64,000 nucleotides of DNA from assembly GCF_950295315.1 (NCBI RefSeq), contig NC_080168.1, positions 1,683,573 to 1,747,572 on the forward strand, in the 5' to 3' direction. The position numbers and the translations under genes are program-made. The stretch's first letter is position 1, and every line of letters starts with the position of its first letter. A model generated the notes under the pieces. It was not told the origin of the DNA. It did no database searches and saw nothing but the letters and a program-made list of their open reading frames with translations. Source of the DNA: Erinaceus europaeus (Eukaryota > Chordata > Mammalia > Eulipotyphla > Erinaceidae). This document shows, piece by piece, positions 44,201 to 53,281 of the stretch.

Positions 44201-44401
44201 CCCAATCCTCCCCTCCGCTGCCCGCCTCCAAAGCTCCCCAATCCTCTGCCGCCAAGCGCCCTGCACCCACTCACCCGGGAAGCGCAGCAGCTCTGCGCGG
44301 TGGCCGGCGGAGCAGAGCGCGCTCACCAGGCGGCGGCTCTGCGTGGTCTTGCCGGCGCGATCCACACCTTCCAGCACGATCAGCGCTCCGCGCGCCGCCA
44401 T
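38154..44401 (-). CDS. DTYMK: Thymidylate kinase (dTMP kinase)
   Basis: Coding exons: complement(44275..44401), (42802..42910), (41873..41963), (39053..39250), (38154..38264). These total 211 aa with consistent phases, against 212 in human; one Arg is missing from the N-terminal MAAR(R)GAL. The enzyme phosphorylates dTMP to dTDP with ATP, the step joining the salvage and de novo dTTP routes. Visible motifs are the P-loop EGVDRAGKT (residues 11-19), the [10 protein letters not shown] segment (43-52), the DRY motif (95-97) with AFSGVAFT, and the LID region around [10 protein letters not shown] (143-152). Transcription runs leftward, convergent with ATG4B. The upstream region carries CCAAT boxes and a CRE, as in S-phase-regulated genes. 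Identification is very secure. Confidence 0.98.
39053..39250 (-). CDS. DTYMK: DTYMK coding exon 4 (LID region)
   Basis: Encodes residues 110-175, from [20 protein letters not shown] through GHERYEN to LNWQ, with flanks ttgcag and gtgagg. Confidence 0.97.
39965..40140 (-). repeat. SINE, type 2 (reverse)
   Basis: CATCTGCAGACCTGCTTCAG and CAGGTGCGCCACCGCCAGGC. A weaker type 3 remnant precedes it at 39786-39880. Confidence 0.8.
40320..41198. mobile_element. Possible LTR-retrotransposon remnant
   Basis: An AT-richer block in DTYMK intron 3, unlike the flanking DNA, without SINE signatures. The part after the inserted SINE (41490-41650) has ACTATAAAGTTC about 30 bases before a possible initiation region, as in an LTR. 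No coding frame resembling retroviral proteins was seen. The call rests on composition and the TATA-like spacing only. Confidence 0.3.
41199..41488 (+). repeat. SINE, type 1
   Basis: Full copy GGGAGTCGGGTGGTAGCGCA to AAAAGGGAATAAATAAATAC; box B changed to AGTTCTAGCCC. Confidence 0.93.
41873..41963 (-). CDS. DTYMK: DTYMK coding exon 3 (DRY motif)
   Basis: Encodes residues 79-109 ([20 protein letters not shown] then [10 protein letters not shown]), with flanks ttccag and gtgagt. Confidence 0.97.
42440..42625 (+). repeat. SINE, types 4/3 composite (degenerate)
   Basis: GCTGGGGAAAAGGCTCATCT head and CATAAGCCAGAGCTGAGCAG end with an unlike middle. Confidence 0.55.
42802..42910 (-). CDS. DTYMK: DTYMK coding exon 2
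   Basis: Encodes residues 43-79 ([20 protein letters not shown] then [16 protein letters not shown]). The acceptor is tttcag. The donor is CACGT/gtaatg, chosen because the phase gives Val79 as GT/G. Confidence 0.94.
43140..43315 (-). repeat. SINE, type 2 (reverse, degenerate)
   Basis: GACTTGACCCCAGGTCCTTA matches the reversed box B side. The rest has diverged. Confidence 0.6.
43700..43885 (+). repeat. SINE, type 2
   Basis: CAGGTTCAAGACCCCGGTCC and tail CCAACAATAAATAAAGAAAT, in DTYMK intron 1. Confidence 0.85.
44275..44401 (-). CDS. DTYMK: DTYMK coding exon 1 (P-loop)
   Basis: Encodes residues 1-43, including the ATP-binding P-loop. The donor is CCCGG/gtgag. The start has G at -3 and +4 and sits two bases after a CGG repeat in the 5' UTR. 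Confidence 0.97.
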
Positions 44402-45060
44402 GACCGCCGCCGCCGCCGCCGCCGCCCTGCGATTGGCTGGAGCGACGGGCCCGCGTCCTGAGGACGCGATGCGATTGGCTGGAGTGACGGGCCCGCGTCC
44501 TCGGATCACGATGCGATTGGCTGGAACTCCCTGGCGGCGCTCTAAGATGACGTCAAGACGTGCGCTGGGATTGGCTGAATCGGTTTGGCGTCGCTCTGAG
44601 GCGACCAAGTTGCGCTGTGGCCGCGGGGAGTGGCGCCTGTGTGCCAGCGGCGGCCCGGTTGAGGGTGTCGGCGACACCTAGGAAGCCCCGGGAACCCGGC
44701 GGGACCGTGCTGCGTCCCAGGGTCGGGGTCCGGTCCTTGTCTGCGTCCGCTCTCTCGCCGCCTTCCGGGAGCCGGGTCCCCGTCTCTCCCCGCCCCGGGT
44801 GGAGCCCTGCCTCCCGCGTCCCCATCTCTGTCCCCGGCGGGGAGAGTGGAGCCGTGTCCCCGCCACGGGCTGTGCGCACGGGGCCCGGGGCAGCGCCCTC
44901 CACCGCCGGCCGGCCGGGAGCCTGGAGCCACACGGGGCCTGTCGTCGCTGCGGCCCGGCCCGGCGGTGTGGCCTCTGCGCCGGCGTCAGCGCGCCTGCGG
45001 CTGGTGGCTGGAAGGTGACCGCGGACAGGCCTGCCGCCCAGGCACCACGTTTCGCCTAAA
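44402..45060 (-). promoter_or_regulatory. DTYMK: DTYMK CpG-island promoter with CCAAT array and CRE
   Basis: GATTGGCTGGA recurs at 44431, 44473 and 44515 (exactly 42 bp apart), and GATTGGCTGAA at 44569. These read CCAAT in the DTYMK direction. A palindromic TGACGTCA CRE lies at 44548-44555. The DNA stays CpG-rich to about 45050. CCAAT (NF-Y) arrays without TATA are typical of S-phase genes, which fits dTMP kinase. Confidence 0.85.
44404..44424 (-). repeat. DTYMK: (CGG)7 in DTYMK 5' UTR
   Basis: Seven CCG triplets on the plus strand, CGG in the mRNA, end two bases before the DTYMK start codon. Confidence 0.9.
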
Positions 45061-45114
45061 GACAGCAACTTTCAGGCAGATGGAGGCCAGTGGCAACTTA
45101 GGAGAAGTGAAGAT

Positions 45115-45300
45115 TGGGCTGGGGAGACAGCATAGCGGTTATGCAACAGCCTTTCAAGCCTGGGGCTCTGGGGTCCCAGGTTCAATCCCCAGCCCCACCA
45201 TAAGTCAGAACTGAGCAGTGTCCTGGTATCTCTTTCTCTTTCCCTCTGTATTTACACTTTCTCATTAAAATAATAAACTAAATAAAAAATATATATATAA
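45115..45300 (+). repeat. SINE, type 4
   Basis: Near-intact: GGGCTGGGGAGACAGCATAG head, CCCAGGTTCAATCCCCAGCC, ending in AAATAATAAAC. Confidence 0.9.
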
Positions 45301-45414
45301 AAGAAGTGAAGATTGTTTCATATAAAATCAGAAGTTGGTTACCTTAATGTTACACACACAGGAAAAAATTCCAGCCTGAGGATCTACTGACAGTCACCGT
45401 AGAAACAACTGAGC

Positions 45415-45735
45415 TGGGGGTCGGGCGGTAGCGCTGCGGGTTAAGCGCAGGTGGCACAAAGCACAAGCACTGGCATAAGGATCCCGGTTTGAGCCCCCGG
45501 CTCCCCACCTGCAGGGGAGTCGCTGCACAGGCGGTGAAGCAGGTCTGCAGGTGTCTGTCTTTCTCTCCCCCTCTCTGTCTTCCCCTCCTCTCTCCATTTC
45601 TCTCTGTCCTATCCAACAACGACGACAACAATAATAGCAATAATAACTACAACAATAAAACAAGGGCAACAAAAGGGAATAAGTAAATATTTAAAAAAAC
45701 AAGGGCAACAAAAGGAAATAAATATTTTTTAAAAG
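45415..45735 (+). repeat. SINE, type 1
   Basis: GGGTCGGGCGGTAGCGCTGC head, normal box B. The 3' CAAGGGCAACAAAAGG block is present twice, at 45660 and 45700. Confidence 0.92.
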
Positions 45736-46059
45736 TTTAAAGAAATAAAAAAAGAAAAAGAAACAACTGAGCTGCTGCTTACCTTCGACCCCCATCTGCT
45801 CAGAAATCTCACACAGAGAGGAGGGTCCTGTCTTCAGAACAGAACATGACCCAAACTAGGCCCTTAACCTGTTCCTCCCCCATGTGTCGCCTTCCCCCTC
45901 TCTTTTAGTCAACCGCGGTAACACTGAATCTGTGTATCCAGCCCATGGAGAGCAGAACAGTTTTAAACCAGCATTAGGGAATAAACACGCTGTGATCTCT
46001 GGCCAGTACCCAACATGGTGGTTCTGCAGAATCAAATAAACTGCCTCACTTCCTGCATT

Positions 46060-48600
46060 TCAAGTCTACTGAGTCAGAGAGAAATTGAGAGGGAAGGGAC
46101 AATGACACACCTGCAACCCTGCACCACTCGTGAAGCTTTCCTCCTGCAGGTGGGGACTGGGGACTCAAACGCGGTCCTTGCGCATTGTAACGTGCGCTCA
46201 ACCAGGTGCAACATCACCTGGCCCCTCCAGTCACTTTAAAAAAAATATTCATTTACTTATTCCCTTTTGTTACCCTTGTTTTTTTTTAATTGTAGTTATT
46301 ATTGTTGTTATTTGATGTTGTCATTGTTGGATAGGACAGAGAGAAATAGAAAGAGGAGGGGTAGACGGGGGGGGGGCGGAGAGAAAGACAGACACCTGCA
46401 GACCTGCTTCACAACTTGTGAAGCGACTCTCCTGCAGGTGGGGAGTTGGGGGCTGGAACCAGGATCCTTAGCCAGTCCTTGCGCTTTGCACCGCATGCCC
46501 TTAACCCACTGCGCTACTGCCCGACTCCCTCCAGTCACTTCTTTTAAAGGAAAAATCCCTGCATCCGGGGAGGTAGAACAGTGTATGAACATTTGGACTC
46601 TCACACATGAGGTCCTGTTTGATGCTTGGCATCATATGCACCAGACTGATGCTCTGGTTTCCTCTCATTCATAAACACATCTTTAAAATAGGGCTGGGGA
46701 GACAGCATCATGGTTCTGCAAAAGACTTTCAAGGTCCCAGGTTAAGTCCCAGGCTCTTTGTCTGGAGTCCAGACTTGCAGGATTGCTGGTGCTTGCTGGT
46801 TACATACCTGTCTCTTCATTGTGTCTATTATTACTATGATTTATATTATGATTATTATTATTTTTACCAGAACACAGATCAGCTCTGGTTTTGGTGGTTG
46901 ACAACTTAGGAACCTCAGGAATGATAATCTCTTTGCATAACCATTATGCTATCTACCCCCGCCTTTTTTTTTTTCTTTTAAGATTTATTTTCAGGGGTTG
47001 GGGGGCAGAGGTACATCTGGTTGAGCACACACATTACCATGCACAGGGAGGAGGAAGACTGAGCAGAACACAGCTAGAGGCTCGCGGGAAGCAGTAAGTG
47101 AGAGATGGGAACAGTAGAAGTGTGGATACAATGACTCAGCAGTAACAAAAGCGACAACCCAACCACAGAGTTGGAGAAGAATCTGGGACCGCACGGAAGG
47201 AAACACAGGTGGCCAGCATACACGTGAGCACCTGCAGATGAGGCGGCGAGCTGCCCGACTGGAGGGGCCCCAGCCTGGAGCATGGAAGCCCCAAATGCTG
47301 GCAAGGCATTGGAGCAATAGGAGGAGCTCTTTTAAAAAATACTTGTTGGTGGCTAAGTGGTGGCTCACTCAGTAGAGTATGCACATCAGCAGGCACAAGG
47401 TCCTGGGTTCAAGTCCAAGTCCCTGAACCAGCACACGGAAACACGAGCTGAAGGGAGCTTCATGAGCCCCGGACTGGTGCTACGTGTGACATCTTCTGGC
47501 TCTCCATTCCTCAGCCCCATAAAGCGAAGAAAATGGCCACAGGGGCTGGGTGGTACATGGTGCAGTGCTCAAGGACCCGGGTTCGAACCCCCCCCCCCCC
47601 CGGTTCCCACCTGCAAGGGGAAAGCTTTGCTAGTGGTGAAGCAGGGCTGCAGGTGCCTCTCTCTGTCTTCCTATCACCCCCTTCCCTCTCAATTTCTGGC
47701 TGTCTCTATCCAATAAATAAAGATCAAAAAATTAAAAAATAAATGGCCACCAGGAGTGATCGAGTTGTAGTCATGAAGATTTAGTGATGGGACTGAAAAG
47801 AGACAATAAAATGGTTCTGCAAACCACTTTCCTGCCTGAGTTCTGAGGTCCCAGGTTCAATCCCCAGCACCATCAAACACAGCTGAGCAGGGCTCTGGTG
47901 TCTCTATCTCTCTCAGTTATTAAGAAATAAATACAAACAGTGGTCTAGGAGGTGGCACAGTGGATAAAACACTGGGCTCTCAAGCATGAGGTCCTGAGTC
48001 CAGTACCCAGCAGCACATGTACCAGAGTGATGTACGGTTCTGTCTATCTTTTCATTAATTAATAAATAAAATCTTGGGGGCTGGGTGGTGGCACACCTGG
48101 TTAAGCACACACATTACAGTGCGCAAGGACCCGGGTTCGAAACCCCAGTCCCCACCTACAGAGGGAAAGCTTTGCAAGGGGTGAAGCAGGGATGCAGATG
48201 TCTGTATGTCTCTCTCCCTCTCTATAGCCCTCGTCTCTCTTGATTTCTGGCTTTAAGAAATACATCTTAAAAAATAAATAAAATCTTTAAAAAACTAAAA
48301 ACAGGGAGTCGGGCGGTAGCTTAGCGGGTTAAGCGCACATGGCGCGAAACACAAGGACCAGTATAAGGATCCCGGTTCAACCCCCGGCTCCCCACCTGCA
48401 GGGGAGTCGCTTCACAGGCGGTGAAAACAGGTCTGCAGGTGTCTTTCTCTCCCCCTCTCTGTCTTCCCCTCCTCTCTCTATTTCTCTCTGTCCTATCCAA
48501 CAACAACAACAACATCAATAACAATAATAACTACAACAATAAAACAAGGGCAACAAAAGGGAATATGTAATAGATAAATATTAAAAATAAATACAATTTA
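46060..48600. repeat. SINE cluster upstream of ING5 (about a dozen copies of all four types)
   Basis: In order: type 2 reverse 46060-46230; type 1 reverse 46245-46530; type 3 forward 46560-46688; type 4 forward 46690-46815; type 4 reverse 46850-46965; type 2 pieces 46990-47060 and 47350-47470; type 2 forward 47543-47735 with a C-run after its box B; type 4 forward 47795-47935; type 3 forward 47940-48075; type 2 forward 48080-48290; type 1 forward 48303-48595. Only about 47060-47340 looks non-repetitive. No gene seen. Confidence 0.85.
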
Positions 48601-48859
48601 AAAGAATCTAGTGTTAACCCTGATGGCAACAAACATCAATATACGCATACTGGGGTCGGGTGTCGGCGGGGGCGGACACGTGTGTAGGGAAGGGATGTTG
48701 GGCTCTGGGGATCACGGCTGGGGTGGAGGAGGGGGGGGGTGCAGAGGTCACGCAAAGCAGGTGCAATGCACTGACATTACTCAAGGCGGGCATATTGGGC
48801 CCGGGCCCTGACGGCGGGGAGAGTGCAAGGTGCTGGGGCGCCCCCGCACTCCCAAGCAC

Positions 48860-49092
48860 CTACGCGAAGCCCAGGAACGCTCAGACACCTTGACCACGGG
48901 ACCCGAGGCCCACACCCACGTGTCCAAGGCGCCGCCCGGAAGCCAGGGGGCGGGTCTACCGAAAGCCCCGCCCTCAGACAGGAAGTAGGGGCGTGTCCAC
49001 CGAGCGCCCGCCCTCGGCGATGACCAATGGGCGCTCGCAGCTCCGGACGTGCGGCCCCGCCCTGCGCGCGCAGACTGAGTGCGGCGGCGAAG
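48860..49092 (+). promoter_or_regulatory. ING5: ING5 CpG-island promoter
   Basis: GC- and CpG-rich DNA spanning about 48860-49420 around ING5 exon 1, with a CCAAT box at 49024-49028 and no TATA box. Confidence 0.7.
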
Positions 49093-49129
49093 ATGGCGAC
49101 CGCCATGTACTTGGAGCACTACCTAGACA
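49093..49129 (+). CDS. ING5: ING5 coding exon 1
   Basis: Encodes [12 protein letters not shown] plus one base of Ser13. The ATG overlaps a YY1-like AAGATGGCG (49090-49098). The donor is GACA/gtaagg. Confidence 0.96.
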
Positions 49130-52100
49130 GTAAGGCCGCGCCGCCGCCCGCTGCATCTGCGTCCGGGCCCAGGGACCGGGGGCGCGGGGGCGCAGGGCCG
49201 GGGGAGGGGCGTGGGGCGCGGGGGCAGTGCGGCAGGGGCCCAGAGTCATTGCCGCGCCAATTCCAGGTGCGTCACGGCTGGGCGGGGCCGTGTGGGGCCA
49301 CGCCCAGAGGAGGGACCACGCCCCCGGAGAGGCCGGGCCACGCCCTCCTGCCGGCCGGCCACGCCTCCTCTGGCCCCTCTCCTCCGGGTTCTGCCCCGCC
49401 CACGTCCCAGGTGTGGCGTCCCCATACCCCGAACTGCATCTGGGGGTTCCTATTCAAGGGTTTCTGGACCTGGGCCTTCTGGTCTCGATCCCTGGTCTGG
49501 GGCTTCAGGGTTGGCGGCCTCTGGCTTCGGTCCAGGTCCTGGGCACCCAGCTTTTTCAGCTGCAGGGTGGGGGAGCCTCTGGACTGAATGGAGTCTGGTT
49601 GTCCACGGGGAAGGGTGGGGGAGTGCTAGGGTGTCGCTGGATAAGGGTCTGGGTGCCTCCACCAGCCTAGAGCACTGGCTCCCGAAAGCCGCGCATGGGG
49701 ACGTCGTGAGCCCCACCTCTGGGTCGGTGGGAGAGAATCCAGGGCCCCCCGAGCAGCCTGAGGTCAGGCACTAGGGGAGATGGCGGGGCTTAGCTCTTGC
49801 TAGGGGCTCGTTCCCCCAATCCTGTTCTGGCCAGGGGGAGCCTGCAGTGACAGGGTCCTCACTCGCTGCTTCCTGGAGATGGAGCTAGGCCCCAGGATGG
49901 CTTGACCCTGAGCTGCCAGGTGTGTGCACCTGCTGGACCCAGAAGGCTGCCTGACTCAGACTTCCCGGAACTCTGTCACAGGGAGGCTTGCAAGCTTCCC
50001 AGGAGACTAACTGGAAGCAGGAGTAGCTCTGTCCAGCAGGGTCCTGGTGTGTGTGTGTGTGTGTGTATGTGTGTTACCTTTCTAGCTCAGGAGCTGTGGG
50101 GTGGGGTAAGCCAGAAGGCCTGGGAATAGGTGGGCGCAGAACTTTGAGGTGGGGGCCCAGGTGCTATGGGGAGCTGGATGCATGGAGCTGTGAGCAGCAG
50201 CAGCTTGTAAGGGCAGATGTCACTTTTTTTCTCGCTTATCTTTGATGTTCTTTCTTCCTTTTTTATTCATTTATTTTTTCTTTTGTTGCCCTTGTTGTCT
50301 TTTTATTGTTGTTGTAGTTATTATTGTTGTTACTGATGTCGTTGTTGTTAGATAGGACAGAGAGAAATGGAGAGAGGAGGGGAAAACAGAGGGGGAGAGA
50401 AAGACAGGCACCTGCAGACCTTCATCGGCTGTGAAGCGACCCCTGCTGGAGGGGAGCCGGGGGCTCGAACTGGGATCCTTATGAGGGTCTTTGCACTTTG
50501 CACCACGTGCGCTTAACCCACTGCACTACCACCCGACTCCCCCTTCTTTTTTAACCAGAACACTGGTGCCTCAAACATGAAAATATTTTTGTAGAAATAT
50601 TAAGCTCACTCCCCAGTCCCACTTTTTTTTAAAAATTATTATTTTGCCACTGGGATTCTTACTGGAGCTTGCTTCCTTCGCTATGAATCCACCACTCCCA
50701 GCGACCATTTTTATTCCTTTCCTTTTTTTAAATTTATTTTTATTTTTTACCAGAGCACTACTCAGCTCTGGTTTATGGTGTTGCAGGGGATTGAATCTGA
50801 GACTTTGGAGCCTCAGGCCTGGGAGTCTTTTTGCATAGCCATTGTGCTGTCTACTCCTGCCCTGCCTTTCCTTTTTTCTTTTTTTTTAGTTTAGTGAGTT
50901 TTTAAATTTTTTTCCCTTTTTGTTGCCTTTGTTGTTTCTCACTGTTGTTGTAGTTATTGTCGTTGTTGATGTTGTCGTTGTTAGATAGGACAGAGAGAGA
51001 TGGAGAGAGGAGGGAAGACAGAGGGGGAGAGAAAGACAGACACCTGCAGACCTGCTTCACCACCTGTGAAGCGACTTCCCGGCACGTGGGGAGACTGGGG
51101 CTCGAATCGGGACCCTAATGCAGGTCCTTTCGCTTAACCGCTGCACTACCACCCGACTCCCTGCTGTTATCTTAATTAAAGATCTGCTTATTCATTAGTG
51201 GCTGGGGGGGAGGAGAATAAGAAGCAGGGCATCAGTCTGGCATAGGTCACACTGGGGACTGAGTTTGCAACTCTGTGGCTGCAGGTCCAGTGCTCTAGCC
51301 ACCGTGCAACCTTCCAGACCCTGAATATCACCTCTAGATAGTCAGCGGCAGTGATGGGGCGAGGGCACGGTATGGCAGTGCAGGCTGGGAGACTGTAGCA
51401 CCTGGGGTCTGTTCTGCTTCAGGCTGAGTTGGAGCCATCTGGAACTTTTCCCTCTCCCTGGTTGTCCCTGCCCTGGCCTGTCTGGTGCCCCTGCCATGGC
51501 AGCTCTCAGCTAATCCCCAGCCTGGCATGGAGTCGTGGTGGGCAGCCAAGCCTTGGGGTCCAAGAGAGGTGGGGGAGGGGGGTATATCTGCTCCTGCGAG
51601 CTGCCTGGGGGATGAAGGGTGGGAACTCCCTCAGGCCCCCTCTGCCTCTGCTGGAATCACTCAAAGTCCATCTGCACGACAGCTGTGGACTGTTGCCCCA
51701 AACAGACCCCTGCCTCCTTCCCAGACCCTGGCTGCGTTGAGGACAGCGGGGCATTGGCGCAGGCCTGTCGGGCTTGCAGACAGCTTGCCTGCTGCTGACA
51801 GGGTTGTCCTTTGTGTTTTAGGCATCGAGAACCTTCCCTGTGAGCTTCAGAGGAACTTCCAGCTGATGCGAGAGCTGGACCAGAGGACGGAAGGTGGGCG
51901 CCTCGGTGGGCGTGGCCAGGGAGCTTTGGGGAGCAGGCGGGTGCAGAGGGCGTGCTGAGATGCTCAGATGTGGTGCATTGTCAGGACTCCTTTTTCTAAA
52001 ACTTATTTCCGTTTTTAAAAAAAAAAATTTTTTTAAGCGGCGGGGGCTGCGGCACCAGAGAATCAGTGGTTCACATGCCACCCCAGGGATGGGACTCAGG

Positions 52101-53246
52101 ACCTCTTCACACTTGGGAGTTCAGTGTTTTGTCTTCTGCGCCACCTCCTGGCCACTAAGGATTATTTTATTCTGTTTTTTTTTTTCCCCAGTAGGGTAAT
52201 TGCTGAAACTCTGAGCCCACAGGATTCCATTGCTCATGGCAGACTCATTTATTTATTTATTTATTTACTTTTTTACCAAAGCACAGCTTGGCTATAGCTG
52301 ATGGTGGTGCTGGGGATCGAGTCTGGGACTTTGGAGTCTCAGGTATAAAAATCTTGCAGAGCTGGGACTTGGGCGGTGGCGCAGTGGGTTAAGCGCAGGC
52401 GGCGCAAAGCACAGGGACCAGTGTAAGGATCCTGGTTCGAGCCCCCGGCTCCCCACCTGCAGGGGAGTCGCTTCACAGGCTGTGAAGCAGGTCTGCAGGT
52501 GTCTATCTTTCTCAACCCCCTCTCTGTCTTCCCCTCCTCTCTCCATTTCTCTCTGTCCTATCCAACAACCAACAACATCAACAATGGCAATAATAGTAAC
52601 CACAACGAGGCTACAACAAGGGCAGCAAAAAGGGGGAAAAGTGGCCTCCAGGGGCGGTGGATTCATGGTGCAGGCACCGAGCCCAGCAATAACCCTGGAG
52701 GGAAAAAAAAAAAATCTTGCAGAGCCTCTGTGCTTTCTTCCTACTCTCTGCCCTCCCCCCCTTTCAGTGTAGAGGGTAAGAGACAAAGGAAATGAGTGCG
52801 AGAAGAGGCAGAGAAACCGAACAGCAGCACTGCTCATGAAGGGTCCCGTGCCTGGTGCCCCATGTGGTGCTGGGAGCTCCAGCCAGAGCCTTATGCACGG
52901 GTCCAGGGGGGTCAGTTGGGTGAACTGTCTCTTGTTCATTCTGCCTTTTTCTTCCTTCCTTTTTTAAATATATGGAACTCAGGTTATGGTCTCTTCTTTT
53001 TCTTCCCCTCCCTCCCTTCCTTCCTTTCGCCAGAGCACTGCTCTGTGGGGGGTGGGGGTTGAACCTGGGACTTTGGAGCCTCAGGCATGAGAGTCTTTTT
53101 GCATAACCATGATGCTGTCTATCCCCACCCCCATTCTGCCTTTTTCTAATGTGCCAGGACTAGCCCCGGGCCAGGGTGTGGGCTCTGCTGCCAGCCCCTT
53201 CCAGGTCCAGCTTTTGTTTCTGCTCCCCTGAGTGGTTCCACCACTC

Positions 53247-53281
<35 letters not shown>

